Shown: positions 23,618 through 31,209 of the stretch, piece by piece
Layout of the letters: each line of letters begins with the position of its first letter
How positions within the stretch are numbered: position 1 is the stretch's first letter
From: Planctomycetota bacterium
Lineage (GTDB): Bacteria > Planctomycetota > UBA1135 > GCA-002686595
Assembly (NCBI GenBank): GCA_029259655.1
Contig: JAJDET010000054.1
Location: forward strand, 1 to 33,281
Reading direction: 5' to 3'
DNA: 33,281 nucleotides
The notes under the pieces: generated by a model
Seen by the model: only the letters and a program-made list of their open reading frames with translations
Told to the model about the DNA's origin: nothing
The model's database searches: none
Translations under genes and position numbers: made by a program

Positions 23618-25165
23618 TCAGAACTTCCAGCGGAACTCGAGCCGGATCCCCGCCAGGTCCTCTTCGCTGCGCATGTGACCGAGGATCGCGTCCGCGCGGA
23701 TGATGAAGCGATGGCTGATGGGGTACTGCACGCGCACACCGGCCGCGAGCTCGGTCCCCCCGATCATCGTGTTCTTGCTGCCGTGCTCGCGCTGACCCGC
23801 GATCTCGAACACGACCTGCTTGTCGAGGTTGAAGAGGTACTCGAGCCCGAGCGCGCCGCCGTAAGCGTCGTGACCGGTATCGGTCAGCTTGGGGAACCCG
23901 GTCAGGCCATCGGTCTCGAAGTTGATCCCCGTGTTCTTCAGGACGCCCCCGGCCGCGCCGGCGCGGGCGAGCGATTGGGGGCGGTTGAAACCGACGAACA
24001 GGTTAGCGTAGGGGATCAGCGTCGAGGGCTTGCTCGTGATGAGGGAGTTCTCGATCAGGAGCAGGAAGCCGTCCGCGGTCTTCGACGAGGCGTCCTGCCC
24101 GAAGTTCCAGATCCCGCGCACGGAGTTCGAAACGTAGGACCCGTAGCGTCGCGTGAAGGCGACGGTCACGTTGTGGTAGTCGAGGTCGCCGTTACCGGTT
24201 TGCGCGCCGTCCGCGATGTTCGTGAAACCGTAGCCGGCTTCCCAGTAGCCCTCGTTCGCGTCGATGAAGGTGTTGACGCCGAGGATCGCGACGTCGCTCT
24301 CCTCCGTGCCCGGGGCCGCACCCGACGTGACGTCGTCGAAGGCCGCGAAGAACGTCACGTCGTAGTTCGAGATGTTCAGCGCCTTGCTGTTCTTGGCCGG
24401 GATCGTGAAGGCGAAGCCCTTGAAGGCATCCTCGATCCAGACGCCGTTCTGCACGAGCAGGGGGATGAACCCGAAGGCGAAGGGCAGGTCCCAGGTGCTC
24501 TCGCGCCCGGTGAAGCCCGTCATCAACGCGCCCAGGTCACCCTCGAAGAAGGCGGCGTCGAGGTTCCCGTCGAGCTCGACGTCGCCGTCGAACTTGCCCT
24601 TGTCGTCGACGGCGTCACCGTCGCTGTCGCCGCGCAGCTGCCAGCGGGAGAAGTCACCGCCCTTCTCGAAGGGTCGCGTGATCAGGTGGATGCGCTCGGT
24701 CGCCGTCAGCTTGATGTCGATGTCCAGCGTGAGCTGGGTCGCGATCGAGCCGACCTCTTCGTTCGCGGCGACCTGGTTGCCGCGGTCGTTCTGCCCGTAG
24801 GCCACCCGCCAGTCCCCGAACACCATGAGCCAGGGCCAGATCAGGTTCTTCTCGCCGAGCGTGTCGATCCCCGGCTGGAAGGGGCCCTGCACGTAGAGCT
24901 GGCGGCCGAGCTCGAGCAGCGGGCGCTGCGTCGTCACGGGGTACTTGCCGCCGTAGATCTCCCACTGCTCCTCCGGATCGAAGGGCCTCGCGCCGGCGGG
25001 GTCGGGGCGGAAGCCGCTCCCGTCGTAGTCGACGACGTGCACCTCCGGGGAGTGCTTGATGTCCTCTCCGTCCGTGGACGGATCGGTGGGGAGCGCCGAT
25101 CCGGCCGTCGTCAACGGTGCGGCGACGAGGAGGATCGCGAGGAGGTGCTTCATGTGGTGTCTCAT
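23618..25165 (-). CDS. outer-membrane beta-barrel protein, partner of the pentaheme cytochrome
   Basis: 515 aa. The start at 25165 has GAGGAG six nt upstream; an ATG at 25153 is less well placed. After a signal peptide (cleavage about GSA-LP) the protein has many short amphipathic strands with aromatic ends (for example NVTVAFTRRYGSYVSNSVRG, VVFEIAGQRE) and ends RLEFRWKF, the C-terminal aromatic typical of outer-membrane barrels. Residues about 180-205 hold an Asp-rich, calcium-loop-like stretch (DSDGDAVDD, DGDVELDGN). It follows the cytochrome gene by 10 bp. This arrangement recalls porin-cytochrome conduits, but the barrel was not recognised as MtrB/OmbB, so a plain porin is possible. Confidence 0.75.
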   Translation of the reverse strand: MRHHMKHLLAILLVAAPLTTAGSALPTDPSTDGEDIKHSPEVHVVDYDGSGFRPDPAGARPFDPEEQWEIYGGKYPVTTQRPLLELGRQLYVQGPFQPGIDTLGEKNLIWPWLMVFGDWRVAYGQNDRGNQVAANEEVGSIATQLTLDIDIKLTATERIHLITRPFEKGGDFSRWQLRGDSDGDAVDDKGKFDGDVELDGNLDAAFFEGDLGALMTGFTGRESTWDLPFAFGFIPLLVQNGVWIEDAFKGFAFTIPAKNSKALNISNYDVTFFAAFDDVTSGAAPGTEESDVAILGVNTFIDANEGYWEAGYGFTNIADGAQTGNGDLDYHNVTVAFTRRYGSYVSNSVRGIWNFGQDASSKTADGFLLLIENSLITSKPSTLIPYANLFVGFNRPQSLARAGAAGGVLKNTGINFETDGLTGFPKLTDTGHDAYGGALGLEYLFNLDKQVVFEIAGQREHGSKNTMIGGTELAAGVRVQYPISHRFIIRADAILGHMRSEEDLAGIRLEFRWKF

Positions 25166-25175
25166 CTTCAGCTCC

Positions 25176-26957
25176 TCAGCGGACCTCGAATTCGACCGTG
25201 TAGGGATGGATGTCGATCATGCGCTCGATCATCCGTCGCTCCATCTCCTCCGTCGCGCCGACGAAGTCCATGAAGTACATGGGCTCCGCGCGGCTGCGCA
25301 GTCGCACCGACAGCTTGTAGGTGCCGCGCTTCTTCATCCGGTCGGACGGAACCGAGTACTTCGCCTTCTTCATGCCGAGCGGCGGGATGCTCCGCTGCTC
25401 CATGCGCACGAACGGCGGGTGGTTCATCACGCTGTTGGGCGTCGCTCCGGGTCGGATGAACGGGCGCTGGTCGACGTCGAAGTTGACGGGCAAGTACATC
25501 TCGCGGTCCGTGCCCTTGACGTTCGTCGTCAGGAACTTCGCCTGCAAGTTGAAGAGCTGGTTATCGTGGTCGATCTTGCCCTCGCGCACGTCCCGCGAGT
25601 GCACGTCGCACATGTCGCCGTGGGAGTCGACGTAGCCCGACTCCCACGCGGTCTCACCGTCCGGATCGACCAGGGCGACGTTGAGCCAGATCTCGGGCTG
25701 CGCGCCCAGCGAGCCGGACGGCAGGTTGTGACCCTCGCAGATGTTGGTCACCTCGTAGTGGAACGAGAACGACTCGCCCACGCGCGGCGTCTTCGAGAAG
25801 AAGGGCCCGTCCATGTGCGAGCCCTTCTCCATGATCGCCCGGCGGCGTTCCTTGCGCTTGTCCAGCTCGGCGAGGTTCTCGCGGACGACGCGCCACGCGG
25901 CCTTCCGGACGCGCGGGTCGGTCCACGCGTCGGGGAACGACGTCTTCACCTCTCCGCTCGCCACCTTCTCCTCGAAGTCCCGGCTTCCCCAGCTTGCCTC
26001 CCAGTCGAAGGTCATCCAATCCTGGAGCTCGAAGTCCTTCCGCGCGGCGAGGTTGTGGGGGAAGATCCCGGGGTGCGCGATCGAGTAGCCCGGCCCGATG
26101 AAGGAGTGGTCGGTGTGCTTGCTGCCTTCCTGGATCGGATCGACGTTGTTGATCACCGCGCGTGGGGCCGTCGCGTAGCCCGAGCTCGGATCGCCCGGGA
26201 CCTTGGCCATGTGGCAGTCCTGGCAAGTCGTTCCCTTGCGGAATGCCGGTGAGTCGCGGTACTGCTCGTAGACCACCTCGAGCTTGATCCCCGGGTGCAC
26301 CGCCACCTGGTGGCACGAGGCGCAGAAGTCCGACTTCGAGAGACCGTCGTTGCGGATGGCCTCGCGGTGGATCGGGGTCGCGGTCTCGTCGTCGGTGTCC
26401 GTCGTCACCGCGTATTGCGGGTCCTCGATGATCGGGTCGAGGTCGGGTCCGACCGTCCCGTAGACCGGCGCGAAGATCGAGCCCTCGATGATGCGCCGCT
26501 CGCCGTTGACGCGCCCGTTGTACTCGTTGACGCGGTGGCAGACGACGCACGTCACGCCTTCGGTCGACTCCTTCGTGCGTTCCCAGAGCGGGATGTGGCG
26601 ATCCTCGCCGAGGGCCGTGCCGACGGGGATGTGACACCTGACGCAGAAGGTGTTCACCGTTCCGTAGGCGAGGTTGTTCAGGGCCTGCTCGAACTTGTGG
26701 AACATCGGCGAGATCGCCGAGTAGGCGTGCGCCGAGGAGCGCCACTCGTCGAAGATCTGCCGGTGGCAGTCGGCGCACTGGAAGGCACTCGGGAACTTCT
26801 CGTTCGAGAAGAGCTCCGTGTGGGGATCCTGCGCGAGCCCGGTCGGCAACGCGTCATCGCCTCCCGCGGACGCCCTCGGGGTCAGGAACCATCCGATCAG
26901 GAGCGTCGCTGCGAGTGCGGTCGATCCCCTCACGAGAAGGGCACGAGGTGCGTTCAT
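25176..26957 (-). CDS. pentaheme c-type cytochrome (cytochrome c554-like)
   Basis: 593 aa with a signal peptide cleaved near RASA-GG (residue 31). Five heme c sites (CxxCH) lie at residues 61-65, 105-109, 137-141, 212-216 and 245-249. The first one, CADCHRQIFDEWRSSAHA, has the spacing typical of cytochrome c554/hydroxylamine-oxidoreductase-type multiheme proteins. The remaining about 340 residues lack heme sites and appear beta-rich, possibly a domain contacting the partner or substrate. Two further Cys contexts (CEGHN, CDVHS) are not heme motifs. The start ATG at 26957 is chosen because the signal peptide begins there; ATG 26981 is in frame. It is the first gene of an operon with the barrel gene and is periplasmic or at the outer membrane. 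Confidence 0.88.
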   Translation of the reverse strand: MNAPRALLVRGSTALAATLLIGWFLTPRASAGGDDALPTGLAQDPHTELFSNEKFPSAFQCADCHRQIFDEWRSSAHAYSAISPMFHKFEQALNNLAYGTVNTFCVRCHIPVGTALGEDRHIPLWERTKESTEGVTCVVCHRVNEYNGRVNGERRIIEGSIFAPVYGTVGPDLDPIIEDPQYAVTTDTDDETATPIHREAIRNDGLSKSDFCASCHQVAVHPGIKLEVVYEQYRDSPAFRKGTTCQDCHMAKVPGDPSSGYATAPRAVINNVDPIQEGSKHTDHSFIGPGYSIAHPGIFPHNLAARKDFELQDWMTFDWEASWGSRDFEEKVASGEVKTSFPDAWTDPRVRKAAWRVVRENLAELDKRKERRRAIMEKGSHMDGPFFSKTPRVGESFSFHYEVTNICEGHNLPSGSLGAQPEIWLNVALVDPDGETAWESGYVDSHGDMCDVHSRDVREGKIDHDNQLFNLQAKFLTTNVKGTDREMYLPVNFDVDQRPFIRPGATPNSVMNHPPFVRMEQRSIPPLGMKKAKYSVPSDRMKKRGTYKLSVRLRSRAEPMYFMDFVGATEEMERRMIERMIDIHPYTVEFEVR

Positions 26958-27139
26958 GGAAGGATTCCGTTGGGGGGTCATCCGGGCCGGTGAACCGGTC
27001 CCTCGGGGTGCGGTGGGGCGGAGGAGAGGCTGCGCGCGCCGGGAAGGCTCCTCCTGCGGGGTCCACCGACCCCGCTGATGCAGGAAATGCGACTTCCTGC
27101 CGGTGCCTCTCTCGACGTCCTTCTCCTCATCAGCGCGGG

Positions 27140-27169
27140 AGGCTAGCACAGCGCCGGAGGTCCTTCCAA
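27140..27169 (-). promoter_or_regulatory. candidate promoter of the cytochrome-barrel operon
   Basis: On the minus strand TTGGAA (27169-27164), an 18-bp spacer and TAGCCT (27145-27140) give a reasonable sigma70-type promoter about 180 nt upstream of the cytochrome ATG. Confidence 0.4.
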
Positions 27170-27219
27170 GCAGCCCGCGCGTGTCGAGTTCTGTTGTAGG
27201 GACGCGAGCTCTGCCGTCG

Positions 27220-27248
27220 TTCAGAATCGTGCTCGCGACGGCTACAAT
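27220..27248 (+). promoter_or_regulatory. candidate promoter of the FHA-reductase operon
   Basis: TTCAGA (27220-27225), a 17-bp spacer and TACAAT (27243-27248) point toward the FHA-reductase gene at 27367, with a leader of about 110 nt. Confidence 0.45.
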
Positions 27249-27366
27249 CCGCCGCCGTTCGTCCGATACACGTCGGGGAGACGGTGACGAGCGAGGGAGG
27301 CGCCCGGCTCTCGTTGAGCGTGGGATTCCGTGATCTCGTCGATTCCCCCTTTGAGGAGCGCACGAG

Positions 27367-28941
27367 ATGGCTGGGAACAAGATCACGGTTCTGCGCGAAG
27401 GCGAGCAGGTCACGGAGGTGGACCTCGCGGGCCAGATGGTCATCGGTCGGACGCCGCAGGCCGATCTGCAGCTCGAGGACCCGCAGATGTCCCGGGTCCA
27501 CGCTGCGATCAGCAAGGAGGGGAACCGCTACTTCCTGACCGACATGAGCACGAACGGGATCGTGCTCAACGGCCAGCGCATCACCAAGCAGATGCCGACC
27601 GAGCTCTTCGACGGCTCCGTGGCGCACCTCACGACCTTCGAGCTCCGGTTCCAGATCGGCGCGGGCGAGGCCGTCCCCGAGACGCAGAGGCTCGCGACGT
27701 CGGTCGAGAAGATCGAGAAGATGTCGGCGCCGCCGCCGGCGGCACCGCTGCCCGGCGGGGTCGAGGGAGACCGGGACAAGGCACCGGTGTGGTCCGGCGG
27801 CGAGACGATCCTGACCGTCGCCGACATCATCGAGGAGACCGACGACGTCAAGACGTTCCGGCTCGTGGGCGAGCAACAGATGCTCTTCTCCTTCAAGCCC
27901 GGGCAGTTCCTCACGCTCGCGGTCGATATCGACGGGAAGGAGGTCAAGCGCTCCTACAGCATCTCCTCGAGTCCTTCGCGCCCGCACACGCTCGAGATGA
28001 CCATCAAGCGCGTCCCCGACGGCCTCGTCTCCAACTGGATGAACGACAACGTCAAGCTCGGCGACAAGCTCAAGGTGAAGGGGCCCGCAGGCAAGTTCTC
28101 CTGCTTCAACTATCCCTCGCAGAAGATCCTGTTCATCGCGGCCGGCAGCGGCATCACGCCGATCATGGCGATGTCGCGCTGGATCGTCGACACGGCTGCC
28201 GACGTCGACGTCGTGATGCTGATCTCGTCGCGAACGCCGAGCGACATCATCTTCCGCAAGGAGCTCGAGCTGCTCGCCGCGCGGCACAGCGGCTTCCGCA
28301 TCTATCTCACGGTCACGAAGGGCTGGCGCAGCACCGAGTCGTGGACCGGGCTGACCGGACGCAACTCCAGCGAGATGATCCGGATGGTGTGCCCGGACTT
28401 CCTCGATCGCCACGTGTTCATGTGCGGGCCGAAGCCGTTCTCCGACTCAGTCAAGGAGCAGCTCAAGGAGCTCGACTTCCCGCTCGCGAACCTGCACACG
28501 GAGAGCTTCGGATCGGGGCGCGTCGCCAAGGGTGCGAAGAAGAAGGACGAGACGGCCGACGTCCCGAGCCACTCCCAGCGACACGCGCAACCCGAGCCGG
28601 GCGCTCCGCCGCCGAGCTCCGACACTGCCGCCGGGGCCGCGCCGCCCGCGGCCGCCGAGCCCGCCGCAGCACCGGCCGCGGCCTTCTCGGTCAATTTCCA
28701 GGGCTCGGGCGTCGTCGCCCAGACGGACGGCCAGTCGCCGCTCCTCGACCTGGCCGAGGTCAACGGTGTCGACATCGACTACGCCTGCCGGGCGGGCTCG
28801 TGCCTCTCGTGCAAGGTGAAGTGCGTCTCCGGTGAGGTGAACATGAGCGAGGATGCCGAGCTCGAAGACGAAGAGCGTCAGGAGGGCTACATCCTCGCCT
28901 GCTGCAGTACGCCCACGTCGGACCTCGTGATCGAGGCGTGA
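27367..28941 (+). CDS. FHA domain - flavin/NAD(P)H reductase - [2Fe-2S] ferredoxin fusion
   Basis: 524 aa; the ATG at 27367 follows GAGGAG by 8 nt. Residues about 5-100 form an FHA domain (GR at 27-28, SRVH 42-45, STNG 61-64), which binds phosphothreonine. Residues about 145-375 form a ferredoxin-reductase-type module: flavin motif RSYS (195-198), nucleotide motif GSGITP (260-265) and CGPKP (353-357). After a Pro/Ala linker (about 390-440) comes a plant-type ferredoxin with Cys474, Cys479, Cys482 and Cys512 or Cys513. Without the FHA domain this order resembles hybrid-cluster-protein reductase and similar NADH-dependent electron donors. No signal peptide is seen, so it is cytoplasmic. It is first in a three-gene operon and 6 bp from the next gene. 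Confidence 0.88.
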   Translation: MAGNKITVLREGEQVTEVDLAGQMVIGRTPQADLQLEDPQMSRVHAAISKEGNRYFLTDMSTNGIVLNGQRITKQMPTELFDGSVAHLTTFELRFQIGAGEAVPETQRLATSVEKIEKMSAPPPAAPLPGGVEGDRDKAPVWSGGETILTVADIIEETDDVKTFRLVGEQQMLFSFKPGQFLTLAVDIDGKEVKRSYSISSSPSRPHTLEMTIKRVPDGLVSNWMNDNVKLGDKLKVKGPAGKFSCFNYPSQKILFIAAGSGITPIMAMSRWIVDTAADVDVVMLISSRTPSDIIFRKELELLAARHSGFRIYLTVTKGWRSTESWTGLTGRNSSEMIRMVCPDFLDRHVFMCGPKPFSDSVKEQLKELDFPLANLHTESFGSGRVAKGAKKKDETADVPSHSQRHAQPEPGAPPPSSDTAAGAAPPAAAEPAAAPAAAFSVNFQGSGVVAQTDGQSPLLDLAEVNGVDIDYACRAGSCLSCKVKCVSGEVNMSEDAELEDEERQEGYILACCSTPTSDLVIEA

Positions 28942-28946
28942 ACTCC

Positions 28947-30263
28947 ATGAAGATGACCTTCGTGATCCACGAACCGAACCAACCCGAACCGAGGACGGTG
29001 CGGGTCGAGACCGGGCTCACGCTCGGTCGCCACCCGCAATGCGGCTGCGTGCTCCAGGACGCGGCCGTCTCGGCGCGCCACGCGCGCGTCGTCGATCAGG
29101 CGGGCGTCCTCTTCCTCGAGGACCTCGGCGGAACGAACCCCACCCGCGTGGACGGGCAACCCCTGGCGGAGGGGCAGCAGGCTGCGATGGTGAACGGCAC
29201 GAACGTCGTGATCGGGCAGACCCGCATCGACGTGCAGGTGGAGGGAGCGCCGGCCTCGCCCGACTCGACTGCCATGGCGCCGATGGAGCCCGCGGCTCCG
29301 GCCGCCACGATGGTCGCGCCCATGGAGGTCCCGGCGGCTCCTCCGGACCCCCAGGCCACGGTCGTCGGCGGCCCGCCGCCGCCGGCCGGAGAAGCGACCG
29401 TCGTCGGGGAAGCGCCGTCGCCGCCTCCTCCTTCCGCCCCGGTGCGCGAGCCCGCGCGGACCGACCCCGAGGCCATGCACGCGGAGCCCGTTCCGGCCAG
29501 CGCGCGGCCGGCCCCGGGATCGCCGAGCGCCGGGGACCAGACGCTCGCGACGCTCGTCTACGGCGAGCAGACCTTCGATCCGAACGACCCGCACCAGGTG
29601 CTGGCGCTGGAGGCCGCGCTGCGCGCCGTCCGGCCGCGGCTCGTCTTCGCCAACGAGGCCGACCGCCGCATCGTCGACATCACCAAGGCCTCGATCACGA
29701 TCGGCCGCAGCCGCTCCGTCGAGATCCAGGTCGAGCATCCCGGAGTCTCGTCGGAGCACTCCAAGCTCACCTTCGACGGTCAGCGCAACCGCTTCTTGAT
29801 CGAGGATCTCGGCGGGACCAACAAGACGTACGTCAACAACGAGATGCTCACGGCCGGCAATCCGCGCGAGCTCTCCCCCGAGGCCCACCTCCGGTTCGGC
29901 CCCATCGACGCGCTCTTCGTCGTCGATTCCGACAGCGAGGGCGTGAGCATTTCCGAGAAGAAGTACGAGGCGGCGACCGAGGTCCTCGCTCGCGAGAACG
30001 CGATCCAGCCCAGCCAGCGCTCTCAGGCGCAAACGCGTGCGAAGAGCGAGAACCGTCACGTCGGCGAGATGCTGCTCGCGATGGAGATCGTGACGATCCG
30101 CCAGTGGCGACGTGCCTTCCAGCAGGGGGAGGTCCTGCTCCTGACCCAGAAACCGAAGGGCGCCCGTCCGTCGGTGGACCTGGGCGGGAAGGGGAAGCTC
30201 TACGCGCTGATCGCGGTCGCGGTTGTCGTGGTGGTGGTCGTTCTCGTGGTTGTTCTGAAGTAG
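28947..30263 (+). CDS. double-FHA protein with C-terminal membrane anchor
   Basis: 438 aa from the ATG at 28947, preferred because GAGG lies 10 nt upstream; a GTG at 28938 overlaps the previous stop. FHA1 is at about 3-98 (GRHP 27-30, SARH 42-45, GGTN 61-64). A Pro/Ala linker (100-195) with three Thr in similar surroundings (ATMV, ATVV, ATVV) follows. FHA2 is at about 230-325 (GRSR 253-256, SSEH 268-271, GGTN 289-292). Residues about 339-395 are helical and contain HVGEMLLAMEIVTIRQW, similar in shape to GspE/PilB N-terminal domains. The end is a Val-rich membrane helix (417-437) with almost nothing after it, as in tail-anchored proteins. It may hold phosphoproteins at the inner membrane. Confidence 0.82.
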   Translation: MKMTFVIHEPNQPEPRTVRVETGLTLGRHPQCGCVLQDAAVSARHARVVDQAGVLFLEDLGGTNPTRVDGQPLAEGQQAAMVNGTNVVIGQTRIDVQVEGAPASPDSTAMAPMEPAAPAATMVAPMEVPAAPPDPQATVVGGPPPPAGEATVVGEAPSPPPPSAPVREPARTDPEAMHAEPVPASARPAPGSPSAGDQTLATLVYGEQTFDPNDPHQVLALEAALRAVRPRLVFANEADRRIVDITKASITIGRSRSVEIQVEHPGVSSEHSKLTFDGQRNRFLIEDLGGTNKTYVNNEMLTAGNPRELSPEAHLRFGPIDALFVVDSDSEGVSISEKKYEAATEVLARENAIQPSQRSQAQTRAKSENRHVGEMLLAMEIVTIRQWRRAFQQGEVLLLTQKPKGARPSVDLGGKGKLYALIAVAVVVVVVVLVVVLK

Positions 30264-30314
30264 GTAACAGGTCATCGCGGCGCCTGCTCAGCAAGACCCG
30301 CGAGGGGTATCGCC

Positions 30315-31166
30315 ATGAGCGCATCGCAAGTCGTTGGAGATCTCGAACCGAGAAAGGCATCGATAGCGCCGGGTGGTGCCGCACTGCCGCACGATCCGCC
30401 GCAGTTCCGCCGTTTCATCGAGGGATCGCGCCCGATGGACCTCGAGGGGATCGATTGGGATGCGATTCCGGATCACCCGCTCGGGGACGACGTCCTGCGC
30501 GTGCTCACCTACATGCAAGACGTCGAGAGTCACACCGTGGTCTTCCCGCGAACGATTTTCTCGCGGCGCGCGGTCGACGACGAGCAGATCGGGACGTTCC
30601 TTGTTTGCTGGCTGTACGAGGAGGGCATGCACGGGCGCGCGCTCGCGAAGTTCTTGGACCGCGCGGGCTGCCCGGTGAAGCCACGCCCCCGCGGACGCAC
30701 CACGCCGATGGATCACGTCAATCGCACGGTCACGACGCTGATGTCGGCCGTCTGGAAGGACTTCCTCGCGATGCACATGGCCTGGGGCGCGGTGCACGAG
30801 TGCACCACGATCCACGCTTATCGGCGGCTGGTGCAGCAGAACGACCACCCCGTCCTGAACGAGCTCCTGGAGCGCATCATCTACGACGAGTCGCGGCACT
30901 TCGCGTTCTACATGTGGCAGGCGCAGGAGCGCCTCGCGCGCCCGGGGGTCGCGCGCATCGTGCGCGCCATCATGAACGCCCTCTACGTCCCGGTCGGTGC
31001 GTCACACCAGCCTGATGCGCTGGCGCGCTGGGTGTCCGGGTTCCTGTTCGACGGCGAAGAGGGACGGGCCGCGGCGCTCCGTGTGGACAGGACCATCGCA
31101 AAGCTGCCCGGATTCGCCGACGCGACGCTGCTGGGCAAGTGGCTGGCGCGCAAGGTCTACAACTGA
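30315..31166 (+). CDS. ferritin-like diiron protein
   Basis: 283 aa, ATG at 30315 with GAGGGG nine nt upstream. The helical core carries a complete carboxylate-bridged diiron ligand set in the usual order: Glu71 (DVESH), Glu103 with His106 (EEGMH), Glu162 (HECTT) and Glu192 with His195 (DESRH). This E / ExxH / E / ExxH pattern is shared by acyl-ACP desaturases, some oxygenases and ferritin-like proteins. No signal peptide or membrane segment was seen. Such oxidases need electrons from a reductase-ferredoxin, and one is encoded two genes upstream in the same operon, so this could be its acceptor. The substrate is unknown, and iron storage or oxidation is an alternative. Confidence 0.78.
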   Translation: MSASQVVGDLEPRKASIAPGGAALPHDPPQFRRFIEGSRPMDLEGIDWDAIPDHPLGDDVLRVLTYMQDVESHTVVFPRTIFSRRAVDDEQIGTFLVCWLYEEGMHGRALAKFLDRAGCPVKPRPRGRTTPMDHVNRTVTTLMSAVWKDFLAMHMAWGAVHECTTIHAYRRLVQQNDHPVLNELLERIIYDESRHFAFYMWQAQERLARPGVARIVRAIMNALYVPVGASHQPDALARWVSGFLFDGEEGRAAALRVDRTIAKLPGFADATLLGKWLARKVYN

Positions 31167-31209
31167 GTGCGCCGGAGGGCTGGGTGACCTCTTCGGGTGG
31201 TCCGACAGC

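Larger units (their letters stand above)
26958..27366. other. 409-bp divergent control region with a structured leader
   Basis: No gene is seen. Two promoters point outward (27140-27169 minus and 27220-27248 plus). The minus-strand transcript would have a leader of about 175 nt with two perfect hairpins: GCAGGAA/TTCCTGC (27080-27086 with 27094-27100) and GCGGGGTC/GACCCCGC (27056-27063 with 27068-27075, 4-nt loop). An AGGAGGAG follows them but lies far from the ATG. The plus-strand leader is about 110 nt. Confidence 0.5.

Noticed and set aside
25176..26957. Additional heme sites in the pentaheme protein (CEGHN, CDVHS)
   Set aside because: They lack the second Cys of CxxCH and cannot attach heme c in the usual way.
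27056..27133. CTGATGA near the start of the cytochrome leader, resembling a hammerhead ribozyme core
   Set aside because: The GAAA core element and a suitable stem II were not found in the right places.
26958..27515. Upstream in-frame extension of the cytochrome gene to 27515
   Set aside because: It crosses the divergent promoter region and the start of the FHA-reductase gene; the clear signal peptide begins at 26957.
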